DNA from: Bacteroidales bacterium UBA2764
GTDB lineage: Bacteria; Bacteroidota; Bacteroidia; Bacteroidales; Paludibacteraceae
DNA: 24,536 nt
Reading direction: 5' to 3'
Assembly (NCBI GenBank): GCA_002352705.1
Contig: DEIW01000097.1
Coordinates: forward strand, 1 to 24,536
This document shows, piece after piece, positions 1-6,588 of the stretch (positions within the stretch are counted from its first letter, which is position 1; every line of letters starts with the position of its first letter). The notes below the pieces were generated by a model. That model searched no databases. It saw only the letters and a program-made list of their open reading frames with translations, and was not told where the DNA came from. The position numbers were made by a program, and so were the translations under genes.

Positions 1-1272
1 AACATGGCGGGTCGTGGTACGGATATCAAACTGACCCCCGAGGTGAAAGCGGCAGGCGGTCTGGCTATCATCGGTACGGAGCGCCATGAGTCCCGCCGTG
101 TGGACAGGCAGCTGCGCGGACGTGCCGGACGTCAGGGTGACCCGGGTAGCTCCGTCTTCTATGTCTCGCTGGAGGACGACCTGATGCGTATGTTCGGTTC
201 CGAGCGTATTGCCGGCGTCATGGATAGAATGGGATTCCAGGAGGGCGAGATGATTGAGCACTCCATGATCTCCAACTCCATCGAGCGGGCACAGAAGAAA
301 GTGGAGGAGAACAACTTCGGTATTCGTAAGCGCCTGATTGAGTACGACGATGTCATGAACCAGCAACGTAACCTCATCTACGCCAAGCGTCGCCACGCTC
401 TGATGGGTGAACGTATCGGCGTGGACATCACGAATATGATATATGAGACAGCGGAGGTTATTCTCAACGAAGCGAAGTCCGCGAACGACTATGAGGGGCT
501 GAAGTTCGACGCAATGCAGACTTTTGCTATCGAGTTGCCGTTTGGCGAAGAAGAGTTCAGCCGTACGAAACGGGATATACTGAGCGAAAAACTGGCTGAG
601 GCTGCCCTCGACAGTTTCAAGCGCCGCATGGACAAACTGATGCAGATAGCCGATCCGCAGATACAATACGTCTATGAGACCAAGGGTCAGATGTATGAAA
701 ACATCTTAATTCCTATCACGGACGGCAAGCGCGTTTATAACATCGCGGTGAACCTCAAGGCGGCAGCGGAGACGCATTGCAAAGAGGTCGTCAAGGAGTT
801 CGAGAAACGAATGTTGCTTTACGTCATCGATGATGAATGGAAAGAGCACCTCCGTCAGTTGGACGACCTCAAGCAGAGTGTCCAGAATGCGTCGTACGAG
901 CAGAAAGACCCGCTGTTGATCTATAAACTTGAGTCCTTCCATATTTTCAAAGCGATGCTCGATAATCTCAACCGCAGAGCGATAGCTATCCTGCTCCGTG
1001 GCCAGATTCATGTGCAGGAGCCGGACAAGGTACAACAGGCTCAACAGCAGCGCCGTATGGACTACAGCCGTTACCGCACGCAGAAGGATGCCGTACAGCA
1101 GGCAGCTCAGGCGAGCGGTGCCGCTGCCGCGGCAGGTAGGGACACCCGTGAGAACGCACGCCCCGAGCCGCTCCATGTTGATAAGAAACCGAGGCCGAAC
1201 GATCCGTGCCCATGCGGGTCAGGAAAGAAATACAAACAGTGCCACGGAAAGATGCATGCCGCGGGGATTTAA
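1..1272 (+). CDS. secA: Protein translocase subunit SecA, C-terminal part (5' end outside window)
   Basis: SecA is the ATPase motor that drives preproteins through SecYEG at the inner membrane. The frame is open from base 1 (an Asn codon) into MAGRGTDI, the conserved helicase motif VI of the second nucleotide-binding domain, so this is an internal start of a gene cut by the window edge and not a true N-terminus. The visible 423 residues cover the end of NBD2, the helical scaffold and wing domains (HLRQLDDLKQSVQNASYEQK around residue 280), and a Gln/Ala-rich variable linker. They end in the C-terminal zinc-binding SEC-C motif CPCGSGKKYKQCH, with Cys402, Cys404, Cys413 and His414 as ligands (counting from the first Met), which binds SecB and phospholipid in the family. 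A DUF3078 gene follows 33 bp later on the same strand. Identity is certain. Confidence 0.98.
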   Translation, partial: NMAGRGTDIKLTPEVKAAGGLAIIGTERHESRRVDRQLRGRAGRQGDPGSSVFYVSLEDDLMRMFGSERIAGVMDRMGFQEGEMIEHSMISNSIERAQKKVEENNFGIRKRLIEYDDVMNQQRNLIYAKRRHALMGERIGVDITNMIYETAEVILNEAKSANDYEGLKFDAMQTFAIELPFGEEEFSRTKRDILSEKLAEAALDSFKRRMDKLMQIADPQIQYVYETKGQMYENILIPITDGKRVYNIAVNLKAAAETHCKEVVKEFEKRMLLYVIDDEWKEHLRQLDDLKQSVQNASYEQKDPLLIYKLESFHIFKAMLDNLNRRAIAILLRGQIHVQEPDKVQQAQQQRRMDYSRYRTQKDAVQQAAQASGAAAAAGRDTRENARPEPLHVDKKPRPNDPCPCGSGKKYKQCHGKMHAAGI

Positions 1273-1305
1273 ATTTCCGCAAAAACGTGATTACGTAGTT
1301 ACGTA

Positions 1306-2469
1306 ATGCCGAGATATCTATTTATAGTATTCTTAACTTGCGCCGCCATGAATGTGACGGCGCAAAAAGTATATCCCGACACCTTCCGTCTTCAAGAGCA
1401 GCACCGGACGGCGGATATCGACCTTCTTCTCTTGGATATGATCTCTGCGCAGAGTAACGAGTTGCACGCCGCGGATACCATAGACACACTGACGGCGGCA
1501 GAAATCATGCGTCTGGACTCTATCAAAAGGGAGATGGCGCAGGTGGACTCTATGCGTGAGGAGAACGCCAAACTGGCCATCCAGAAGGTGGAGAATATTT
1601 CTTCGGTGGAGATAGAGAAATCATGGATCAAAGATGTGGAGGAAGACCGCAATGATGTATTGCGTGCCATCCGTGAGATGCGTACTCCGTGGAGGAGGGA
1701 GGCTACGTTGATGGCACAAATCACCCAGACCTACGTTACCGATAACTGGTATCAGGGCGGTTCCTCTTCTTTTGCGGGACTGGGTATAGCCAAAGGACAA
1801 ATCAATTATATCGGAGAACGGTTCACATGGGAGAACTCGGGAGAGTGGCGTATAGGCGGCTCTACCGTTTCCGCCGACAGCATCCATAAGGTGAATACCA
1901 CCGATGACCTCTTCCGTCTCTATACCAAGGCGAACCTGAAGATAGTTCAGAAAGTCTTTGCGTCTTTCTCTGCGGAGTTAGAGACGCGTCTGTTGCCAAC
2001 CTATAAGTCCAATTCGCATAAACTGAAATCCGGTCCCTTCTCTCCTTTCCGTTTTACATTGGCAGCCGGTATAGATTACAAGCCGGTGAAGGGGCTGTCT
2101 GTGTCGGTTTATCCTTTGTCCTACAAGGTGGTGCATATAATGGATACGGCGCGTGTGCCGGTGACGGACTACGGACTGAAGGCAGGGCAACAAACCCGTC
2201 ATGACGTAGGTTCGTTAATACGTCTGGAGCACCAGTGGAAGCCGGTGCGCGAGGTAGCGCTGGAGACGCGGTTCTACCTCTATACCAATTATAAGGATGT
2301 GGAGATAGACCTGGAGGTGAACTGTGATTTTATCATTAACAAGTACCTCTCGGCGCGCGTAATGCTTCATCCGCGGTACGACACTTCGGTCATCATGGAG
2401 GGGGACAAGCATGCCAAGATACAGTTCCGCGAACTCATTTCACTCGGCTTCGCCCATAAGTTCCATTAA
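1306..2469 (+). CDS. DUF3078 domain-containing outer-membrane-type protein
   Basis: This 387-residue protein begins with a signal peptide (hydrophobic residues 4-16, cleavage probably after NVTAQ). A charged, heptad-like stretch follows at residues about 45-130 and may be a coiled coil. The C-terminal 250 residues alternate polar and hydrophobic positions with many aromatic residues, as in a beta barrel. The segment TDNWYQGGSSSFAGLGIAKG and the final aromatic strand GFAHKFH match what I know of Bacteroidota DUF3078 proteins, whose function is unknown; outer-membrane location is inferred. It starts 33 bp after secA with no recognisable promoter between them, so co-transcription is likely. It ends facing the HD-domain gene, with the 84-bp hairpin repeat between the two. 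Confidence 0.8.
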   Translation: MPRYLFIVFLTCAAMNVTAQKVYPDTFRLQEQHRTADIDLLLLDMISAQSNELHAADTIDTLTAAEIMRLDSIKREMAQVDSMREENAKLAIQKVENISSVEIEKSWIKDVEEDRNDVLRAIREMRTPWRREATLMAQITQTYVTDNWYQGGSSSFAGLGIAKGQINYIGERFTWENSGEWRIGGSTVSADSIHKVNTTDDLFRLYTKANLKIVQKVFASFSAELETRLLPTYKSNSHKLKSGPFSPFRFTLAAGIDYKPVKGLSVSVYPLSYKVVHIMDTARVPVTDYGLKAGQQTRHDVGSLIRLEHQWKPVREVALETRFYLYTNYKDVEIDLEVNCDFIINKYLSARVMLHPRYDTSVIMEGDKHAKIQFRELISLGFAHKFH

Positions 2470-2486
2470 TTATCAATTAACAATTA

Positions 2487-2570
2487 ACAAAGCGTCCTAG
2501 TGGCTTTGGTACAAACATATTAGAAAGTACGTATCTTAAAACGTTGTACCAAACTCCAATAGCCCTTTGT
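2487..2570. repeat. 84-bp dispersed hairpin repeat, copy 1
   Basis: The element runs from ACAAAGCG to GCCCTTTGT and is related to copy 2 at 21244-21326. Its ends ACAAAG/CTTTGT are complementary. An inner stem pairs TTTGGTACAA with TTGTACCAAA, and the apical part contains AGAAAGTACGTATCTTAAAA, which is identical in copy 2. It is flanked on the left by CAATTAA units and on the right by CAATTCT units. It lies between two convergent genes (DUF3078 and the HD gene), so it could act as a bidirectional transcript end, although there is no long T-run. Confidence 0.75.
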
Positions 2571-2615
2571 GAATTGTGAATTCTCAATTCTCAATTCTCA
2601 ATTCTCAATTCTCAC
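2571..2615. repeat. Short tandem CAATTCT-type repeats
   Basis: After a GAATTGT unit, the heptamer TCAATTC is repeated head to tail several times just beyond the stop codon of the HD-domain gene. Related CAATTAA units sit on the other side of the 84-bp hairpin and recur at 21205-21245. They look like simple-sequence flanks of the dispersed hairpin and carry no visible reading frame. Confidence 0.6.
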
Positions 2616-3175
2616 TTACACAAGGCTTCCAACGCTTGCCAGCGTACGAAAGCCTCGTGGCCGTATTTCCAAATGTTGTATTTGATTTTGTCGAGAGAGA
2701 CCTCTTCGCCGAGGTGGCTCTTTGAGTAGAATTTGTCCGCGTAGCAGATGATCTTCTCCTCCAGGCTCTGCGGGCAGTAGTCCCGTTCGGGGATGGGTAA
2801 CTCTTCCCTTTCCACTTGCTCGATAGTAATACCGGTACCGGTGTGGCGTTCGGCTACGAGTGCGTGCTTGGGTAACCCTTCTCTGCGCAGCAGTTCGGCG
2901 CCTAAGAAACCATGCTCAATATATTTATGCGGACCGAAACAGTAAATCTTCGGTGCGTCGCAGAAGATGATACCGATGTCGTGGAGCATAGCCGCTTCCT
3001 CGACGAAGGTGCGGTCCACCGCCGGAGAGCCTCCGGAGGCGTTTAACCATTCGGGGTGAGCATCCACAATGCGTAACGCACGGTCAGCCACTTGCCGGCT
3101 GTGGGTGACGAGCACATGCCGCAACTCCGGCTGCGAAGCGTAATACTTATCTATGAGTGCTATATAGTCAATCAT
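2612..3175 (-). CDS. HD-domain phosphohydrolase
   Basis: The 187-residue protein has the metal-binding pattern of the HD superfamily: His25 (THSRQVADRA), the His65-Asp66 pair (AAMLHDIGI), and further histidines at 89 (EHGFLGAELL) and 111 (AERHTGTG). HD proteins hydrolyse phosphate esters of nucleotides or other substrates; the substrate here is unknown. I chose the ATG at 3173-3175 because it forms an ATGA overlap with the fmt stop. The open frame extends 43 codons further upstream, but that part lies inside fmt and has no HD homology. It is the last gene of the nadK-lgt-fmt group. The reading frame contains a perfect GCCTCCGGAGGC palindrome near 3030 (NASGGSPA), perhaps a small repeat insert. 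Confidence 0.85.
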   Translation of the reverse strand: MIDYIALIDKYYASQPELRHVLVTHSRQVADRALRIVDAHPEWLNASGGSPAVDRTFVEEAAMLHDIGIIFCDAPKIYCFGPHKYIEHGFLGAELLRREGLPKHALVAERHTGTGITIEQVEREELPIPERDYCPQSLEEKIICYADKFYSKSHLGEEVSLDKIKYNIWKYGHEAFVRWQALEALCK

Positions 3176-4140
3176 CTTTCCTGACTCCCTCCCTTGAGGG
3201 GAGGGCAGGGGAGGGGTTTCAATCCATTCAAAAAAGCACTTGCCTCCATTCGTTTCTTGCCGGGGACTTGGAGCTCGAGAATGCGCACGGCACCTTCGCG
3301 GCAAGGGATAATTATCTCTCTCTCCTTGGGAGAGGGTTGGGGAGAGGTCTCCACCTTATAGATCTTGACGTTCTCAAAGGTCTGTCCGTGTATGGTGAGG
3401 TTCGCCCACGCGGCGGGGTAAGGACTGAGTCCCCGGACGAAGTTATGGACTTCCTCTGCGGTCTTCTCGTTGAACTTAATCTCGCAGTCTTCCTTGAATA
3501 TCTTCGGTGCGGGTCGCAGTTCGCTTATCTCGGGTTGCGGGGTAGTAGGGACCTCTATGCCTTTGGAGGCGCAATCGATGATGAGGTCCACGGTACGTGT
3601 CACCAGTCTTGTTCCCATTTCCATGAGTCGGTCATGTACCGAGCCTACGTTCTCATCGGGACCGATAGGTATCCGTTCCTGCAAAATCATGTTTCCGGTG
3701 TCTATCTCATGTTTGAGCATGAAGGTAGTGGCTCCTGTCTCTTTGTCTCCGTTCATCACCGCCCAGTTGATAGGAGCGGCGCCACGGTATTGGGGCAGTA
3801 GAGAGGCATGGAGGTTGAAAGTGCCGAATCTCGGCATCGTCCATACCGCCTCGGGTAACATACGAAACGCCACTACTATTTGCAGGTCGGCATGGTACGA
3901 ACGCAGTTCTTCAAGGAAAGCCTCGTCTTTGAGTTTCTCGGGTTGGAGTACAGGCAGGCCTACCGAGAGGGCGTATTTCTTGACGTCCGAGAACTGCATC
4001 TGGTGTCCCCTGCCGGCAGGTTTGTCGGGCATGGTGACCACCGCCACGACGTTGTAACCTCCTTCCACCAAAGCCCGGAGACTGGCTACCGCGAACTCCG
4101 GCGTACCTAAATAGACTATTTTGAGATCTTGTTTTGTCAT
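3172..4140 (-). CDS. fmt: Methionyl-tRNA formyltransferase
   Basis: Fmt transfers a formyl group from 10-formyl-THF to initiator Met-tRNA in the cytoplasm. The 322 residues carry the signature FNLHASLLPQYRGAAPINW at 108-126 with catalytic Asn109 and His111, and Asp147 in HEIDTGNM. The C-terminal OB-like domain begins near residue 215. Two short repeat-derived inserts are visible: SPQPSPKERE at about residues 265-274 in the C-terminal domain, and PLPCPPLKGG at the extreme C-terminus. Both coincide with palindromic GC-rich repeats at the DNA level and lie away from the catalytic domain. The start overlaps the lgt stop by 4 bp and the stop overlaps the HD gene start by 4 bp, indicating translational coupling. 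Confidence 0.97.
   Translation of the reverse strand: MTKQDLKIVYLGTPEFAVASLRALVEGGYNVVAVVTMPDKPAGRGHQMQFSDVKKYALSVGLPVLQPEKLKDEAFLEELRSYHADLQIVVAFRMLPEAVWTMPRFGTFNLHASLLPQYRGAAPINWAVMNGDKETGATTFMLKHEIDTGNMILQERIPIGPDENVGSVHDRLMEMGTRLVTRTVDLIIDCASKGIEVPTTPQPEISELRPAPKIFKEDCEIKFNEKTAEEVHNFVRGLSPYPAAWANLTIHGQTFENVKIYKVETSPQPSPKEREIIIPCREGAVRILELQVPGKKRMEASAFLNGLKPLPCPPLKGGSQER
3185..3217. repeat. Palindromic CCTCCC-TTGA-GGGGAGG repeat at fmt 3' end
   Basis: A CCTCCC/GGGAGG hairpin with loop TTGA is followed by a G-rich tail (GGGGAGGGG). It encodes the last residues of Fmt (PLPCPPLKGG). The same unit, with variations, recurs at 3316, 20836, 23363 and 24478. Confidence 0.7.
3316..3352. repeat. 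Palindromic CTCTCC-TTGG-GAGAGG repeat inside fmt
   Basis: The hairpin CTCTCCttggGAGAGG is followed by GTTGGGGAGAGG. Translated in the fmt frame it gives SPQPSPKERE, an insert-like low-complexity segment in the C-terminal domain. It has the same plan as the unit at 3185 (palindrome plus G-rich tail), but the stem bases are changed on both sides. Confidence 0.65.
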
Positions 4141-5069
4141 TTCTTCTGATTCTTCTGATTATTCTGATATTTCTTATCAAGACTTTCCGGCTGTATGTCC
4201 ACAACGGGCGAGAGGGGTCTCCTATACGCGCGGATAATAAGGTATATACCTAAGATGATAAAGGGGATGCTCAACCACTGTCCCATGTTCAGCATATGTC
4301 CGGCTTCGAAGGCTTCCTGGTCATTCTTGATGAACTCTAAGAGGAAGCGCGTGACGAAGATAATCTCGAAGAAGACGCCGAGAAGCAGTCCTTCCCTGCG
4401 TCGTGCATCGGTATAGAGGTACATCGGCAGGGTGACGCAGAGGGCGGCGAAGCAATAGAGAATTTCGTAAATCTGGGTAGGGTGGCAGGGAACTGTCTGT
4501 CCGTCTCTGACGAAGATGAATCCCCAAGGCAGGTCTGTGGGTCCTCCGTAAATCTCGCTGTTGAAGAGGTTACCCAGCCGGATGAGCATGGCAGTGAAGC
4601 AGACACCGATACAGAGCCTGTCGAGAATCCAGAGCCATGAAGTGCCGAATTGGGGGTACTTGCTGAACTTGTATTTATTGAGCAGGACAGCGGCGGTGAT
4701 GAGTCCGATAGCACCGCCGTGGCTGGAGAGTCCGCCTTCCCAAATCTTGATAAGCCGCAGTGGGTTTTCTATATAGGGGTTCCGGTAAGTGAACTCCCAT
4801 CCGAAGAGGTGCCATGGCTGCCCGTACTGATGCCATTCATAAAACCAGCAGTGCCCTAACCGTGCGCCGATAATCACGCCTGCGACCATCCAGAAGAAGA
4901 GGAGGTCCGGCCATTCGGCAGGACAGTGCTCGCGTTTGTACATCTTCTCGTTCACCGCCCAGCAGATATAAATACCAATCGCCCAGAGCAATCCGTACCA
5001 CCGTATACCTCCGTCGCCGAAATGAATCAATATGGGATCAACGTCCCAAGTAATATAATTTAAAAGCAT
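4137..5069 (-). CDS. lgt: Prolipoprotein diacylglyceryl transferase
   Basis: Lgt transfers diacylglycerol from phosphatidylglycerol to the lipobox cysteine of prolipoproteins in the inner membrane. The 310 residues contain about seven hydrophobic helices, the HGG motif at 117-119 (GLSSHGGAIG) and the signature RLGNLFNSE at 164-172, including the essential Arg and Asn. Its stop overlaps the start of fmt (ATGA). Upstream lie 83 bp without a TAnnTTTG box but with a 27-bp tandem repeat, and then nadK on the same strand, so it is probably read from the nadK promoter. The C-terminal tail is Asn/Lys/Gln-rich (YQNNQKNQKK) and encoded by a short TTCTGATTCT-like repeat. Confidence 0.97.
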   Translation of the reverse strand: MLLNYITWDVDPILIHFGDGGIRWYGLLWAIGIYICWAVNEKMYKREHCPAEWPDLLFFWMVAGVIIGARLGHCWFYEWHQYGQPWHLFGWEFTYRNPYIENPLRLIKIWEGGLSSHGGAIGLITAAVLLNKYKFSKYPQFGTSWLWILDRLCIGVCFTAMLIRLGNLFNSEIYGGPTDLPWGFIFVRDGQTVPCHPTQIYEILYCFAALCVTLPMYLYTDARRREGLLLGVFFEIIFVTRFLLEFIKNDQEAFEAGHMLNMGQWLSIPFIILGIYLIIRAYRRPLSPVVDIQPESLDKKYQNNQKNQKK

Positions 5070-5075
5070 AAATGC

Positions 5076-5129
5076 GTAGTTTTTGTAGTTTACGTAGATT
5101 ACGTAGTTTTTGTAGTTTACGTAGATTAC
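5076..5129. repeat. 27-bp tandem repeat, two copies, between nadK and lgt
   Basis: Two perfect direct copies (5076-5102 and 5103-5129) are built from the motif GTAGTTTTTGTAGTTTACG followed by TAGATTAC, with a partial third unit (GTCAATTACGTCG). A related GATTACGTAGTTACGTA string fills the secA-DUF3078 gap at 1289-1305, so this is a dispersed simple repeat. No reading frame or promoter is seen in the gap. Confidence 0.8.
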
Positions 5130-5152
5130 GTCAATTACGTCGCGTCAGCGAC

Positions 5153-6085
5153 CTATTTCCCCCAATTGAGTTTAGTCTGTAGGCTTTTGAGGAAGCTGTT
5201 GTCTCCAATCTGTACCACTTTGATGGTATAAGGAGCTTTTTCGACATGCAGGCTCATGTCCGTGCTGAGGCTCTGGCTTCGTCCGTCCACGGAGACCATG
5301 AAGGCGTCATACCGGCTGCTGACGCGGATGTCGAACTTCCAGTCATCGGGCACTACGAGCGGTTTGACGGTGAGGCTATGGGGGGCGATCGGTGTCAGAA
5401 TGATTCCCCGGCTCTGCGGCACCATGAGGGGACCTCCGATGGAGAGGTTATAGGCGGTACTGCCGGTAGGGGTAGCGACAACCAGACCGTCGGAGTTGTA
5501 GGTATGGAGGTGTGAGCCGTTGACTTTCAGCTCGATTTGCAGCATGCTACTGAGTCCCTCTTTGAGGATAGCAATCTCGTTGAGGGCGTTGGGAGCCATG
5601 ATGATATTGTCGCGCGGAGAGCCTTGTTTGTCAAAGACAGAGACGTTGAGGAGGCTTCGTTGCTCGATGGTGTATTCCCCCGCCACGAGTTTCTGGAGTA
5701 TGTCATCGACGTCCTGTGACTGCACCTCAGCCAGGAAACCGAGGTTGCCGCAGTTGATGCCTAAGATAGGGATGTTTTTCTTCCCGATAGCGGCAGCGGA
5801 GGTGAGGAAAGTGCCGTCTCCGCCGACGGAGAGGGCGAAGTCGATGGGTTCGAAGTTTGTAGTCTCCTGAAAGAGGAAGTCGTTGCCTCTGGTTTTGAAG
5901 TCCGAGATGGTCGTTCCTTTCGGGTATGAGTGTTCGAAGCTCGGGTACTCACGTAGGTTGAGTTCCTGCCTGAGTTCCTGGGAGAGGACAACATGTATCC
6001 CCCGTCTTTCCATGAAATCCAGAAGGTGCTTCACCTCGGTGAGGGTCTGGCTTTTCATTGCGTTACCGAAAATAGCAATAGTCAT
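5153..6085 (-). CDS. nadK: NAD kinase
   Basis: NAD kinase phosphorylates NAD to NADP in the cytoplasm. The 310 residues contain GGDGTFL at 88-94 (Asp90 is the catalytic residue of the family), NCGNLGFLAE near 111-120, and the conserved block NSDGLVVATPTGSTAYNLS near 197-215. I chose the ATG at 6083-6085 (MTIAIFGNAMKS, the normal family N-terminus). An upstream in-frame ATG at 6146-6148 lies inside the promoter palindrome and would add 21 residues with no homology. The TAnnTTTG box at 6118-6125 puts the predicted transcript start between the two, which supports this choice. It heads the minus-strand group with lgt, fmt and the HD gene. Confidence 0.96.
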   Translation of the reverse strand: MTIAIFGNAMKSQTLTEVKHLLDFMERRGIHVVLSQELRQELNLREYPSFEHSYPKGTTISDFKTRGNDFLFQETTNFEPIDFALSVGGDGTFLTSAAAIGKKNIPILGINCGNLGFLAEVQSQDVDDILQKLVAGEYTIEQRSLLNVSVFDKQGSPRDNIIMAPNALNEIAILKEGLSSMLQIELKVNGSHLHTYNSDGLVVATPTGSTAYNLSIGGPLMVPQSRGIILTPIAPHSLTVKPLVVPDDWKFDIRVSSRYDAFMVSVDGRSQSLSTDMSLHVEKAPYTIKVVQIGDNSFLKSLQTKLNWGK

Positions 6086-6117
6086 AAGGCCGTAATCCGC
6101 TAAATTAAAATCGGGTA

Positions 6118-6148
6118 CAAAAGTACTACAAAAATTGCACATATGCAA
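6118..6148 (-). promoter_or_regulatory. nadK promoter with TTGCA-N4-TGCAA palindrome
   Basis: On the minus strand a TTG (part of the palindrome TTGCATATGTGCAA, 6135-6148) is followed after 20 bp by TACTTTTG (6118-6125), matching the Bacteroidota -33/-7 pattern. The whole stretch is nearly identical to the pdxJ promoter at 17068-17098. The palindrome overlaps the -33 element, as expected for an operator; no regulator is identified. Confidence 0.8.
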
Positions 6149-6153
6149 GCGTT

Positions 6154-6282
6154 CGGGTATTTTTTGACAAATAAAATGTAATTTTATCTGTTCTACACCG
6201 ATAGATAGCGACTATGCTTGCATAAGGCGATATGTATTGGTGCAGAACAGGGAAAGCCGTTAGGCTTGTCAAAAAATGCCCG
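6154..6282 (-). repeat. Cloverleaf-like structured repeat A
   Basis: Outer arms 6154-6170 and 6266-6282 are inverted repeats matching at 16 of 17 positions. Inside are a hairpin ATAAAAT-gta-ATTTTAT (6171-6187), a long central stem (CTGTTCTACACC paired with GGTGCAGAACAG and continuing inward) capped by TATGC-tt-GCATA, and a hairpin AAGCC-gtta-GGCTT (6254-6267, overlapping the outer arm by two bases). This is a four-way arrangement. Element B (16923-17062) has the same plan, the same outermost bases and largely different arms. The strand given is that of the adjacent nadK promoter. Confidence 0.75.
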
Positions 6283-6310
6283 CCCTTGTACCATTATCCC
6301 CCCGCTTTTT

Positions 6311-6360
6311 CGGAGGGAACCCACCCGTGGCGCGTTAGCGACAGGGGAAGGGGCGTGCCG
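6311..6360. repeat. Shell-and-core hairpin module 1
   Basis: Constant ends CGGAGGGAACCCACCC and GGGAAGGGGCGTGCCG enclose a core hairpin, GTGGCGC-gtta-GCGACA. The same ends enclose a different hairpin in module 2 at 6398-6449. There is no reading frame of interest. Confidence 0.7.
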
Positions 6361-6368
6361 AAAAATGC

Positions 6369-6393
6369 ATATGTCCGGCAGGACGCGAACGTA
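6369..6393. repeat. 25-bp inverted repeat, left copy
   Basis: This is identical over 25 bp, in inverted orientation, to 16891-16915. The core includes GTCCGGCAGGACGCG. It lies between the two shell-and-core modules. Confidence 0.8.
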
Positions 6394-6397
6394 CTCT

Positions 6398-6449
6398 CGG
6401 AGGGAACCCACCCTTTGTCAATAATGTGACAAAGGGAAGGGGCGTGCCG
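6398..6449. repeat. Shell-and-core hairpin module 2
   Basis: It has the same 16-bp ends as module 1 but the core is TTTGTCA-ataatg-TGACAAA, a perfect 7-bp stem extended by CCC/GGG. Core sequences of modules 1 and 2 are unrelated, yet both are self-complementary. Confidence 0.75.
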
Positions 6450-6490
6450 AAAGTACAACCGTACAGCCTCCAACATACGTACAGACTTTT
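6447..6490. repeat. About 42-bp inverted repeat, left copy
   Basis: It matches 16816-16856 in inverted orientation with three differences (two substitutions and a one-base indel), including CTCCAACATACGTACAGACTT. It contains GTAC/TACGTA palindromes. Confidence 0.8.
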
Positions 6491-6494
6491 AAAC

Positions 6495-6517
6495 AAACGT
6501 CCCTCGGGGCGTTTTTT
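6495..6517. terminator. Hairpin terminator near the end of the secreted-protein operon
   Basis: AAACGtCCC-tc-GGGgCGTTTTTT forms an 8-9 bp stem. The T-run is best in the plus direction, but the minus direction reads AAACGCCCC...GGGACGTTTGTTT, so it may work both ways. It lies 42 bp beyond the minus-strand stop at 6559 and ahead of the composite repeat and nadK. Confidence 0.65.
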
Positions 6518-6519
6518 CG

Positions 6520-6588
6520 TTGAGTGCTTCGCGGTTTATGGGTTTAGTGCTTCGCTGTTTATGGGTTTAGCGCTTCGCTGTTTATGAG
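6520..6588. repeat. 23-bp tandem repeat, three copies
   Basis: Three direct 23-bp units (6520-6542, 6543-6565, 6566-6588) share AGTGCTTCGCTGTTTATGGG. The array overlaps the 3' end of the 6559-8508 gene, supplies its last residues (INSEALNP) and its TAA stop, and each unit contains a stop in that frame. A single further copy lies at 12738-12757 downstream of another secreted-protein gene. Confidence 0.8.

Noticed and set aside
5153..6148. Longer NadK and PdxJ starts that share the peptide HMCNFCSTFV
   Set aside because: The shared peptide is only the translation of the duplicated promoter sequence; family N-termini and the position of the -7 boxes place the true starts at 6085 and 17122.
6171..6265. 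MITE with terminal inverted repeats
   Set aside because: A MITE family should keep the same terminal repeats between copies, whereas here the inner parts of the arms differ between the two copies while remaining self-complementary; no target-site duplication is evident.
6193..6476. Several 60-72 codon frames within 6193-6476 on both strands
   Set aside because: They are translations of the shell-and-core modules (repeating GWVPSE-like peptides) and lack starts, conserved domains or operon context.
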